NCBI GenBank assembly: GCA_016839555.1
Contig: JAEOUA010000005.1
Span: 1-64,000 of the forward strand
DNA from: Promethearchaeota archaeon
GTDB taxonomy: Archaea > Asgardarchaeota > Lokiarchaeia > Sigyniarchaeales > SOKP01
Reading direction: 5' to 3'
Length of the DNA: 64,000 nucleotides
The stretch's first letter is position 1, and the number at the start of each line of letters is the position of its first letter. The notes beneath the pieces are model-generated. The model was not told the origin of the DNA. It ran no database searches and saw nothing but the letters and a program-made list of their open reading frames with translations. A program made the translations under genes and the position numbers. Below are positions 34,233-43,338 of this stretch, one piece after another.

Positions 34233-36293
34233 ATGGAGTCCTTTAAAAAAAAATTTAAGAAAATAGACTCTAATGTCGTTCTTTTGAGTATCCTATTTTT
34301 ATTCTTTTTGCAGTTGATATCAGATTTCTTAGAGACAATTTATGCTCTAAATTTAATTGAAGTAGAACTCAATGAAAATATTCTGGCGCTTTTATTCTTA
34401 TTAACTCCTATTATTTTATTGTTTTTCAAAAAGGGAGTTCCAGACAAATATATTGTCGTTATCGGAGAAATTTTGGTCATTTCGAGAATCTTAGAGGTGT
34501 TTTTCAATGGAACGGTGAAAATGGTTATTACGGGCATCGGGTCAGGAGTGTTTTTACTATTTTTTCCCCTTTATCTTCAAAAGCTCTCAATTGGAAATAA
34601 GGAAAAGTATGGAATAGAGTTTGGGTTAGGTCTCGCGATTGCAGTGTTACTCTCAATATTTTTTAGAGTTTTGGGTTCTTCGGTAGATATTTCAATTTTT
34701 AGTTGGTTTCAATCAATCGGGTGGATTTTAGCGATTATCGAGGCAATTCTTATATATAATATAATTAATCGTGAGGAATTTAAAGTAGCTTCTAGTTCTA
34801 ATAGTTCAAAAGAATATAGTAAACCTGTGAGTACTCTTAAAGTATTGGGATTATGCATCGGAATCATAGGAATAATCGTATTGATATATTTTGTATTCAG
34901 CAGTCCCACTGTGATTTCCCGATGGGCGGAAGGTAATTATTTTTCTATTATTTACCTTCTTGCTATTGAAATCTCGATATTTATTTTATTAATGGTCTAT
35001 AAGCCTGAATTATTAAACGCCCTAAAATTTTGGATGCTATTACTATGGAATGTTCTCTTTATATTTGCCCTTGTCGTATTAATTATGGTAAATCAAACAT
35101 TTTTTATCCTTGTAGAATATTATCCCGTGATTGCTGCTCCTACATCCCTATGGAGTTATATATTGTTATATATGATGTTAGCTCTTTCTCCCATAATTTT
35201 GATTGATTTCGTTTTACTGTCAAGAGAAATAATAAAAGGTCAACCATCAGTGCGAAAAATAGGCGGAAGCTTTACCGTTGCATCAGTAGTTTTTTTAATT
35301 CTTATCTTAGCAAATGTCTTCACCATCGTTTGGGATTATATTCCACTTATTGGTAATTTTTTCAGAGATATGTATTGGTTTGTATTTTTATTGACTGGAA
35401 TCTTCATAGCAATTCCCATATTATTAGTAAGAAAGAGTAGAGTTGATTTTACAACAGTATTTTCGAAGCTAAAAATAAAGCTCCTATTGACGGCAATAAT
35501 ATCAATTATTTTGAGCTCAGTTATCATTGTAGGATTTGTATTAAAATATCCTTACGAGCAACCTATTGGATTTGAACCTAATATTAGAGTATTATCTTAC
35601 AATATTCAGCAAGGATTTGATGAATCTGGGAATAAAAACTTCGAAGGGCAAACACAAGTGATATTAAAGGCGAATCCCACAATAATAGGGTTACAAGAAT
35701 CAGACACTTGTCGAATTTCAAGCGGAAATTTAGATATTGTAAGATATATTAATAATAGACTTGGTTATTATAGCTATTTTGGTCCAAAAACTACTACTGG
35801 CACTTTTGGTATCGCTTTATTATCCAAATATCCGATTCTTAACCCTAGAACATTTTACATGGAGACTAAGGGAGAACAAACAGCCACAATAGAGGCGCAA
35901 ATTATTATTAATGCAAAAATTTATTTTGTATACGTAACCCATTTGGGGAACTATAAACATCCCTTAATCGATCCATCGCAATATATAGAACAAGAACAAC
36001 TTTTACGTAGGATTGTAGGGAGAAAAAACGTTATTTTAATGGGAGATTTTAATTTTAACCCTAATACAGAACAGTATAACCTCACGACTACTCTATTAAA
36101 TGATTGTTGGGAAATTGCAAATACTAGCCTTATAGGGGATATTCCAATTGGGTGGCGATTTAGATTGCCTTATCTAAGAATAGACCATATCTTTGTCTCG
36201 GATGAGTTAAATACCTCAATTACTGGATGCTATTATTTTGGTGGCACTGCCTCAGATCATCCTGCGGTAGCGATTGACATTAGAGCATTCTAG
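34233..36293 (+). CDS. Polytopic membrane protein with C-terminal endonuclease/exonuclease/phosphatase domain
   Basis: About a dozen hydrophobic segments fill residues 18-440, and residues about 453-686 form an EEP domain: RVLSYNIQQGFD, IIGLQESD (Glu metal ligand), YVTHLGN, ILMGDFNFNP and the end ASDHPAVAIDI. The domain is complete, so phosphodiesterase activity is likely, facing whichever side the last helix places it. The arrangement recalls CWH43-type proteins that remodel GPI lipids in eukaryotes; a lipid or lipid-linked substrate is an inference from that. Confidence 0.8.
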   Translation: MESFKKKFKKIDSNVVLLSILFLFFLQLISDFLETIYALNLIEVELNENILALLFLLTPIILLFFKKGVPDKYIVVIGEILVISRILEVFFNGTVKMVITGIGSGVFLLFFPLYLQKLSIGNKEKYGIEFGLGLAIAVLLSIFFRVLGSSVDISIFSWFQSIGWILAIIEAILIYNIINREEFKVASSSNSSKEYSKPVSTLKVLGLCIGIIGIIVLIYFVFSSPTVISRWAEGNYFSIIYLLAIEISIFILLMVYKPELLNALKFWMLLLWNVLFIFALVVLIMVNQTFFILVEYYPVIAAPTSLWSYILLYMMLALSPIILIDFVLLSREIIKGQPSVRKIGGSFTVASVVFLILILANVFTIVWDYIPLIGNFFRDMYWFVFLLTGIFIAIPILLVRKSRVDFTTVFSKLKIKLLLTAIISIILSSVIIVGFVLKYPYEQPIGFEPNIRVLSYNIQQGFDESGNKNFEGQTQVILKANPTIIGLQESDTCRISSGNLDIVRYINNRLGYYSYFGPKTTTGTFGIALLSKYPILNPRTFYMETKGEQTATIEAQIIINAKIYFVYVTHLGNYKHPLIDPSQYIEQEQLLRRIVGRKNVILMGDFNFNPNTEQYNLTTTLLNDCWEIANTSLIGDIPIGWRFRLPYLRIDHIFVSDELNTSITGCYYFGGTASDHPAVAIDIRAF

Positions 36294-36349
36294 CAATAAA
36301 ACAAATAAGAGTTAATTTAACTCTTTAATTTTTTTTATTTTTATATAGT

Positions 36350-37048
36350 CTATCCAGCAGAAGTGAATAAAAGGATTGGCACTATCAACAGAAAAGTTAT
36401 AATAAAGGCGGCTATCATTTGAAAAATGTTTTTTAGGATAGATTCTTTAGAGATTTTTCCTAAGAAAACTCCAAGCAACACAATGATACCTAGTATTATT
36501 ATAAATGAAATTATAAATGCAGGGATCTCTGCTTCTGTAACGAAAAAGAAGGGTATCAAAGGAACAAAACCGCCTAAGAATGGTGCCCCGCCATTGACCA
36601 GAGAAACCACTTTATTAGCAAGACTCTCTGCTTTCTCATATAAGGTCTCCACTTTTGTTTTTTCTTCAGGTTCTTTTTTCTGCTTTCGCCTAAATTTTTT
36701 AATTTTTATTTTTTTTAACATCGCTTTTTGAATTTCTTCTTCATCCATTTCAGCCTCCGCGTCTTCTAATTCCGTTCCTAACTGACCCATAGCTCTTTCA
36801 ATCTCAAACTTTATCTTTTTTTGTTCTGCTTTTTCTGATAAATAAGAACCAGAAAATCCCGAGATAAACATTGAAATGCAAGTACCCAGACCAGTCATTA
36901 TGATTATGTATGAATCGACACTAGATTCCTCTCCTTTAAGAATTATTGTTAGAAAGGCAATTAAACTTCCCGTGATTGTTATTGCACCATCATAGAAATT
37001 ATTTACAAAATATCTACGTGCGATGGCTGCAAGATTAGTTATTTTCAC
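36350..37048 (-). CDS. VIT/CCC1-like membrane protein
   Basis: The N-terminal helix NNFYDGAITITGSLIAFL and the next segment SMFISGFSGSYLSEKAEQKK fit the DUF125/VIT1-CCC1 family of metal-ion (Fe/Mn) transporters, where the second helix continues into a cytosolic metal-binding stalk. Here the stalk (about 75-135) is long, acidic then basic. Three hydrophobic segments follow. The family has five helices, which matches. Ion specificity cannot be read. It converges with the EEP membrane protein gene. Confidence 0.65.
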   Translation of the reverse strand: MKITNLAAIARRYFVNNFYDGAITITGSLIAFLTIILKGEESSVDSYIIIMTGLGTCISMFISGFSGSYLSEKAEQKKIKFEIERAMGQLGTELEDAEAEMDEEEIQKAMLKKIKIKKFRRKQKKEPEEKTKVETLYEKAESLANKVVSLVNGGAPFLGGFVPLIPFFFVTEAEIPAFIISFIIILGIIVLLGVFLGKISKESILKNIFQMIAAFIITFLLIVPILLFTSAG

Positions 37049-37252
37049 ATAAGTTTTCCATCTACTTATTTCTGAAATTGAAAATCCCCTTGTATCGTAA
37101 ATTAAAATTCTTTTTCATTTTACTATAATTATTAAATTGTTCAATTAAAAAAAATATAAAGAATTAAATAATTAAAAATATAGCTACTAATTTATATTAC
37201 GAGACTTGTTTTTAACCTCAAAAACGCACCGAATTTAAAAAAAACAGGGAAA

Positions 37253-38206
37253 ATGAGCAAAAAAATTATTATTATAGATCTTGGAACTTATAGCGTAAAG
37301 GTTGGGATAGCAGGAGCCGCAAAACCTCAATATAACATAAGAACTATAATGGGATATTCAAAGAATTCTGAACATCTCCTTTATGGAAATGAAGCATTAA
37401 AAAAGAGTCAAGAGCCGCTTCCATTAATAGATTATAAGTGGGATATCATGGAAATACGATGGAGTAAGATCTTCGAATTTTTTCGCTTTATTTTTGAGGA
37501 AAAATTAAGATTTTCTATCTCTGAATTGAAAAATTATTCTATTGTTTTTTTAATTGGTCCTTTACAACCGCGTTCTCATTTTTTAAAATATTATGAATCT
37601 TTTTTTTCTAAATTTAAAATAGCGAAAATGCTAGTTTTGTCAGCAACCAGGATTGCTTTATTAGCTTCAAGGAAAACAACGGGTATTGTTGTAGATATTG
37701 GATATAAATCAACTCGCGTTGTTCCTTTTTATGAGGGATTTAGACTTCCGCATGCGTTTAATCATCAAGATCTAGCTGGAAAAGATATTGATGATTATGA
37801 TGAAAATATTCTTGAATATCCCACAATTCCAGAGAAAGATTATCTCGCCCCAACTTCAGAATTAATTTTAAAAGCAATTGAAAGATGTGATGAGTCTATA
37901 AAAGATGAATTATATTCGAATATAATACTTTCGGGATGGTGGAGTGCAGATAAAAAAGTCGTAACTTTATTGAAAGAGTCATTGGAAAAAGAAAGGAGTG
38001 ATAAGGATATTAATGTCGTTATTCCTTCTTCTCATTATTATAACTGGTTTTCGGCTTCTCTACTAGCTACTAAAAAATTAAAGAAGATAGCAAAAATAAG
38101 GTATCTTTCAAAAAAAAAATACTATGCTAAGAAAGAATTAGATACTTATCTCACCCTTGCGGGTATTAAAACAAAAAAATGGGGTCTCATTTCATATCCA
38201 TTATGA
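37253..38206 (+). CDS. Actin-family protein lacking subdomain 4 (Asgard actin-related)
   Basis: The chain can be aligned to eukaryotic actin by eye: IIDLGTYSVKVGIAG (phosphate 1, D9-G11), an actin-like stretch to FEEKLRFS, then ALLASRKTTGIVVDIGYKS (phosphate 2, D148), VPFYEGFRLPHAFN and DLAGKDIDDY. About 60 residues that form subdomain 4 in actin are then missing, and the sequence resumes at LILKAIERCDESIKDELYSN, IILSGWWS (adenosine motif, second Gly replaced by Trp) and NWFSASLLATKK. Length 317 aa against about 375. It is too actin-like for MreB or ParM. Nucleotide binding may be altered. It stands alone between a VIT-like gene and a PhoU-like gene. Confidence 0.85.
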   Translation: MSKKIIIIDLGTYSVKVGIAGAAKPQYNIRTIMGYSKNSEHLLYGNEALKKSQEPLPLIDYKWDIMEIRWSKIFEFFRFIFEEKLRFSISELKNYSIVFLIGPLQPRSHFLKYYESFFSKFKIAKMLVLSATRIALLASRKTTGIVVDIGYKSTRVVPFYEGFRLPHAFNHQDLAGKDIDDYDENILEYPTIPEKDYLAPTSELILKAIERCDESIKDELYSNIILSGWWSADKKVVTLLKESLEKERSDKDINVVIPSSHYYNWFSASLLATKKLKKIAKIRYLSKKKYYAKKELDTYLTLAGIKTKKWGLISYPL

Positions 38207-38418
38207 TTTGGAAAAGACTTTGGGAAAATGTGAATAATATCAAAAAAATTAGACTTAAAGAATTTTTTATTTTTAAATTAAGAAAATTATGATTTACCCA
38301 TCTATGAAGATTTAAATATTACTAAATTATTTTCTATATGTTTAAAAATTAAATTAACAAAATCATTTAATTAAGCAAACCTTTTAATTCAGAAAAAGTG
38401 ATTTATAAAGTGAGATAA

Positions 38419-39078
38419 ATGAGTTTAAAAAAGAATACCATAAAAAAAACAAAAAACCAAATTCTTACATTACTAATTGAACATTCAAGGATTATTTATA
38501 GCGTTATATCAGAGATGGGAGTATTTTATACCTCATGGAAAGAAAACCCTGAGGGAAATAAAGAAGAAATGGAAAAGAAGAAAAATAAATTACAAATGTT
38601 AGAAGAAGATGCAGATGCTATTAAAATAAGATTGATTAAAGAATTTTCCGAAGCAGGTACTCAAGGTATGGGGAATTATATGACCTTAATCTTACGGATG
38701 GATAATGTAATAAATTCTGCCTTAGAATTCGTTGATCTTTTATCAAAAATTCATAATCTCAATGAAATTAATAATAATATTGAGTCGCGGTATGACAAAC
38801 TTATAAATGAATTACTTAAAATGACAGATATTTTAAAATTAGCAATTAAAAATTTGCAAAATAAACCTCAAAAAGTGTTAGAAAATACGACCACAATCCA
38901 TGAAATCGAAAATGAAATCGATATAATATTCAGAGAATTTTTAGATTATTTATATGATAATGACAATATAAGTATTAGATTAATCTTCAGACTAAGAGAT
39001 AGTATTAAGGTTTTGGAGGAGCTTGCAGATAGAATACATGATATCGGAGATTTAATTAGAGTCATCAGATACTCTTAA
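38419..39078 (+). CDS. PhoU-like DUF47 family protein
   Basis: Two long helical repeats (about residues 12-105 and 110-215) share the E-x-x-AD/E-x-x-I pattern of DUF47/PhoU proteins, e.g. LEEDADAIKIRLIKEF and ELADRIHDIGDLIRVI. These proteins usually regulate Pit-type phosphate transporters, but no such carrier is adjacent. The protein is 219 aa with ATG at 38419. A role in phosphate or metal homeostasis is a family-based inference. Confidence 0.7.
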   Translation: MSLKKNTIKKTKNQILTLLIEHSRIIYSVISEMGVFYTSWKENPEGNKEEMEKKKNKLQMLEEDADAIKIRLIKEFSEAGTQGMGNYMTLILRMDNVINSALEFVDLLSKIHNLNEINNNIESRYDKLINELLKMTDILKLAIKNLQNKPQKVLENTTTIHEIENEIDIIFREFLDYLYDNDNISIRLIFRLRDSIKVLEELADRIHDIGDLIRVIRYS

Positions 39079-39243
39079 AATAGATACATCTGAATTCATA
39101 GATAATTTATAATAAGCTCATTTATACCCTATTTTAAGTTTTTATTAGCTATATTTTTTGTTAAACGATATATTTTGTGATCTCTTCTTCTTTATTTTAT
39201 AAAAAACATTGCTCTTCATAAATCTGAGACTTAGATTATTTTA

Positions 39244-40281
39244 TTACCAGCGCCAATAAATATCCTCAGCATGACCAAGCATATTTTCGATATGGATTTT
39301 TTTTCCATCATCCAATATTATATCTCCTGAATAGAAACCATGCATTAAAGCAGAATTCAAATAGATAATACCAAAATTTAGTTTTTCTTTATGTGGAATA
39401 ATCGGTTCTATCACCATATTAAACCTGTCATCATTGCTCGTAAATTTCCATGGTTTGGTAGGATCACGATTCTCATGATGGAAAATAACCTCATCCAGCT
39501 TATGAGCTTTTCCATTATAAAAAACTATATTTTCAGTATGAGTTGCTCCTTCTTTGCTTCCCACTTGACCAAAACCATACCCAATATTAAACGCGACGGG
39601 AAGATCATTTACTTTGCCACAAGCACTTCCCCATAACCAATGTGTCTTATAGGGCCAAATTCCACGACCCCAATCCATTAATCCAAAGGATCTATCTGAT
39701 GTAAATTCATAATTCTCAGTACCAATTGTTATCTTACCTGTAGCAGGCATCATGTTAATTTTATGATTATAATAGAATAATTTGGGCTTTTCATAGCCCG
39801 TTATAACAACAGTATTATCCCATTCTGGTTTATCATCTAAAACGATGCTTCCTTCAATTCCTTTATCTAAAAATGTAGGATCATCGATAGTAAGGATTCT
39901 TTTATTCCCTTTTTTCTCTAAACTAGCATTAAAATCTTCCGTTGGGAATTCTATTAAGCTATCTTCTACTGAACTTTGGGGCAATAATTTAGCTTTCGTG
40001 AAGAATTTGAATGTACCTTTATTAAATCTTTCTTTTTTATTGAAATCAAGCCATACATAACTCATTTGTGTAAGATACCCGATATCTCCAATTGTTAATT
40101 GGATTCCAAAATCTTTATTTAAAATAGAATAATGATCCCATTCCTTTATTCTCCACCAGCTTTTTCCAATATTTTCTTTATTATATGTTATTATCGGTTT
40201 TTTTGCCCAACCCGTCTGAACAAGTGAGCCATCCTCATTAAAGAGCTTTGATGGTTCGGTTATTTCTATTTGTTTACCCAT
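39244..40281 (-). CDS. DUF2804 family protein, copy 1
   Basis: The GWAKKPIITYN...WWRIKEWDHYSI opening, GDIGYLTQMSYVWLDF, and DWGRGIWPYKTHWLWGSACG core match DUF2804, a family of unknown function with a beta-rich, possibly lipocalin-like fold. The end GHAEDIYWRW parallels GWAEEFSQKW in the paralogue at 41891-42907. The gene lies 69 bp after the flavoprotein gene on the same strand, so they are probably co-transcribed. Function is unknown; the flavoprotein suggests a shared hydrophobic substrate (inference). Confidence 0.85.
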   Translation of the reverse strand: MGKQIEITEPSKLFNEDGSLVQTGWAKKPIITYNKENIGKSWWRIKEWDHYSILNKDFGIQLTIGDIGYLTQMSYVWLDFNKKERFNKGTFKFFTKAKLLPQSSVEDSLIEFPTEDFNASLEKKGNKRILTIDDPTFLDKGIEGSIVLDDKPEWDNTVVITGYEKPKLFYYNHKINMMPATGKITIGTENYEFTSDRSFGLMDWGRGIWPYKTHWLWGSACGKVNDLPVAFNIGYGFGQVGSKEGATHTENIVFYNGKAHKLDEVIFHHENRDPTKPWKFTSNDDRFNMVIEPIIPHKEKLNFGIIYLNSALMHGFYSGDIILDDGKKIHIENMLGHAEDIYWRW

Positions 40282-40350
40282 TTTCCCAAGTATGATTTAT
40301 TTATTTATTTGTTTGATTCAATTAATATTTTGAAATTAATATAAGTTTTT

Positions 40351-41751
40351 TTATTTATACGTAATCTCTACAGTAGAGAGTTTTTTAATTGCTGGTTTCT
40401 TTTGGCTCCATAATTTTTCTGCTTTATCAACCCATGATTCAAAGTCTTCCGGTGATTCGGGGAATTTTTCATAATGGACCTTAATTTTATTTGCTAAACT
40501 ATTGGCTTTTAATAGTTTCCTAATGTTTTTGAGAGAAAGCTTCCTTGTAATCAATCCCCATAAAATCTTCATTATAAATCCCATCATTTCGCCTAAACTC
40601 ATTTCTTGCTCATATTCTTTATTTGGTTCTGGAAGCTCATCATCCTCGCCAGTTTTATAGATTAATCCCTTTTTAAGAAAATAATTCCATTCTTTTTTGG
40701 AAAAATTTAGTATTCCCGATAATTGCGTAAGTAATCCGGCAAATTTAGCCCCCTGATCCCTAAAATATTCCACATTAATATCCCATAATCTTTCTCGAGT
40801 TAAATAACCTCCTTTCTGAAGCTCCCTATCAATAATCTCCGCAGCAATCATACATAACATCCATGTCGCTGTAACTCCATGTCCAGAGAAGGGGTAAGTT
40901 ACAGCAGCTGCGTCGCCTATACATAAAAATCCATCTGCGACTAAGGAATAGGGAGGTCTTCTATATGGTGTGAAACCTCTTTCCTTTTTGATCACCTCAT
41001 AAGGGGGCAGATCAATTTGATTGAGGAAATCCTCTCGCGCAAGCCGCGCATTTTCATAGGAGCCAGGTTGCCCAACTCCAAGAATAGCCTCATCTTCACT
41101 CAGCGAAGGTCCAAACCATAAAATCCAATAAATATAGTTTGTATCTCTCTCAGGATGTGGCAAATTGGGTTTTGTCCATTTTATATATTGTAGTAAAACA
41201 TACATCACATCATACGGTCCTAATGAAAAAGTTTCGACCCCATAATCCTTAGGTAAGGAGGTTCGAACAACAGCTTTTGTTCCTGAGGCATCTACGATCA
41301 ATTTCGCGTAGTATTCCTTCATTTCTCCATTTTTAGTTGCTTTAATGCCAACTATTTTATTCTCTTGAAAAATTAGGCTTTCAAATTTAGTGGAGAATTC
41401 TAATTGAACTCCATCTGATTCTAAAATTTTATACATTTTGTTAAGAAAGGGAGTTAATCTTACGATTGATAGTAAAGCCCGTGTTTTAATCTCTGTTTCA
41501 AAATCAGGAGTAATTACCGTGGAAGTATCTCGAATTTCAATGCAATCTGGATCTTCAGGATTAAATGGCGGTAAGCCCGCTTTTTTAACTCTATCCGACT
41601 CAAAATGAATCACATCGAGTCGGTTTCCCACATCTTCTCTCTTATCTTTTTCAATAATTTTAACGGAATGACCTTTTTTCGCTAAAATCCAGCCTAAATA
41701 GGTGCCTGCCGTACCGGCGCCAATTATTAGTACATCTATACTTTCACTCAC
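40351..41751 (-). CDS. FAD-dependent oxidoreductase, geranylgeranyl-reductase-like
   Basis: DVLIIGAGTAGTYLGWILAKKG (residues 6-27, read as GAGTAG plus helix) is the dinucleotide-binding GxGxxG; VDASGTKAVVR and FLCIGDAAAVTYPFSGHG are the second and third FAD motifs of the GGR/PHBH group. A C-terminal helical extension of about 130 residues carries no recognised motif. Archaeal relatives reduce isoprenoid chains of membrane lipids. Being flanked by two DUF2804 genes it may act on a different lipid. 466 aa, ATG at 41751. Confidence 0.8.
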   Translation of the reverse strand: MSESIDVLIIGAGTAGTYLGWILAKKGHSVKIIEKDKREDVGNRLDVIHFESDRVKKAGLPPFNPEDPDCIEIRDTSTVITPDFETEIKTRALLSIVRLTPFLNKMYKILESDGVQLEFSTKFESLIFQENKIVGIKATKNGEMKEYYAKLIVDASGTKAVVRTSLPKDYGVETFSLGPYDVMYVLLQYIKWTKPNLPHPERDTNYIYWILWFGPSLSEDEAILGVGQPGSYENARLAREDFLNQIDLPPYEVIKKERGFTPYRRPPYSLVADGFLCIGDAAAVTYPFSGHGVTATWMLCMIAAEIIDRELQKGGYLTRERLWDINVEYFRDQGAKFAGLLTQLSGILNFSKKEWNYFLKKGLIYKTGEDDELPEPNKEYEQEMSLGEMMGFIMKILWGLITRKLSLKNIRKLLKANSLANKIKVHYEKFPESPEDFESWVDKAEKLWSQKKPAIKKLSTVEITYK

Positions 41752-41890
41752 TTTTTAATTCACATCTTTCTGTATTAAAATCATTTAATCTAATATTATA
41801 ATCCTAAATTATAAATAATATTTAAATGTTAAAAAATTAAAGAATTACATGGACAATTTATAAAAAATAAACCTAATTTGTATATTAACA

Positions 41891-42907
41891 ATGCAAGAAA
41901 AAATTACAGAAAAAACACATATACTTGATGAACAAGGGCATGTAATTCGTCCTGGCTGGTCGAATAGAGATGTATTTATTTATGAACGTGAAAAAATTGC
42001 GAAAAGCAGTTTGCGAATTAAGGAATGGGATTACTGGGAAGTTTTTAATGACCAAGCCCGTGTAATCTTTAATATCTATGATATTGGTTATCTAGGAGTT
42101 GCGGAATATTCTATTCTTGATTTTAATACCAAGGAGTCATATCATGCACAGAGTACACGGCTATTTACACGGGGATCTATTGGGTCTCCTTCTTCTTGGC
42201 AATATGATGAACCATTGGTATTTAAAAAGAAGAAGAATACCATGATATTTGACCGAAATGGAGATAACATCCTTCTTTCTGTGGATTTTCAAAAGGAAGG
42301 TATTAAGGGGGAATTTACATTATATAAAGATCCAAAAATGGATATTATGGTAAATCTTATTCCTTTTGAGGATCCGCGACAGTTCGTATATGTGGTTAAA
42401 ATAATGTGTATGCCAGCAAAAGGAGAGATCACTAAAAAAAATAAGAAATATGTATTTAATGAATCAAATAATAGCTGGGGAATATTAGACTGGACTCGTG
42501 CAGTTTTTCCCTATAAAAATCATTGGAAATGGAGTGTTTCTTCAGGAAAAGTAAATGGTGTTAACTTCGGATTTAATCTGGACTATGGTTTTGGGACGGA
42601 ATCTAGTAAAAGTATGATATTCTACGATGGCGTGGGGCATCATTTAGATGAAGTGTATTATCAGCATGATAAGAAAAATCTTAAAAAGCCACTTAAAATT
42701 ACGAGTCCTGATGATCGTGTCAATTTAGTGCTTAAGCCCAAATGCGTGGATAAACACAGTATTAATTATGGAATTTTATATATGAAAGGATTTAATACGT
42801 ATGGATATTTCACAGGGGAGGTTGTTCTTGATGATGGGACTGTTGTAGAAATAAAGGAAAAAGATAAACTCTTTGGATGGGCTGAAGAGTTCTCTCAAAA
42901 ATGGTAA
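41891..42907 (+). CDS. DUF2804 family protein, copy 2
   Basis: Paralogue of copy 1, with the same order of motifs: GWSNRDVFIYE, LRIKEWDYWEVF, YDIGYLGVAEYSILDF, SWGILDWTRAVFPYKNHWKW and a C-terminal VVLDDGTVVEIKEKD. It is transcribed divergently from the flavoprotein gene over a 139-bp gap. The two copies are clearly diverged, so they may have different partners or substrates rather than being a recent duplication. Confidence 0.85.
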   Translation: MQEKITEKTHILDEQGHVIRPGWSNRDVFIYEREKIAKSSLRIKEWDYWEVFNDQARVIFNIYDIGYLGVAEYSILDFNTKESYHAQSTRLFTRGSIGSPSSWQYDEPLVFKKKKNTMIFDRNGDNILLSVDFQKEGIKGEFTLYKDPKMDIMVNLIPFEDPRQFVYVVKIMCMPAKGEITKKNKKYVFNESNNSWGILDWTRAVFPYKNHWKWSVSSGKVNGVNFGFNLDYGFGTESSKSMIFYDGVGHHLDEVYYQHDKKNLKKPLKITSPDDRVNLVLKPKCVDKHSINYGILYMKGFNTYGYFTGEVVLDDGTVVEIKEKDKLFGWAEEFSQKW

Positions 42908-43338
42908 TTTTTATCTTTCTGATTTTTTTTTTATTATAATCAATAGCATATTGAAATGAGTTTTTTGGGTTTCATATGATCTTATATTTTTTTATTTTTT
43001 TTTAAACACATTAATTTTCTATGTTCAATTAATGATAAATAAAACTATCTATTAAGATTCTCATCACTTAATTTTGCTTGCCTACAAATATTTTTTATTG
43101 ATCTTTTACCCGGAGTTCATTTTACATCTTAAACTGTACTCTGAAGCCTGTAGGCATTTTAAACCCGATTAACACGTAATATACGGTAAAGTAGATATTT
43201 TGGGCTCAATTCGAGAGCTGCTATCACATCGATTAGGATCGTTTATTCCGATATTAAACAATAAACTATAAATAATAATTAAACAATTTAAATAGTAATT
43301 TTTAAAAATAAAAAAATTCTCATTAATGGAATAAAAAA
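42908..43338. other. Intergenic region, no convincing gene
   Basis: This AT-rich stretch begins with long T-runs after the DUF2804 gene, likely terminator. The 43090-43260 part is less AT-rich, and its minus strand reads NRCDSSSRIEPKISTLPYIT in a frame overlapping the start of the transporter gene, with no recognised family; I treat this as chance or decay. The promoter of the transporter must lie in the last 80 bp. Confidence 0.4.

Noticed and set aside
36426..36731. 101-codon plus-strand frame
   Set aside because: Antisense shadow of the VIT-like membrane protein gene; the composition reflects complementary hydrophobic codons.
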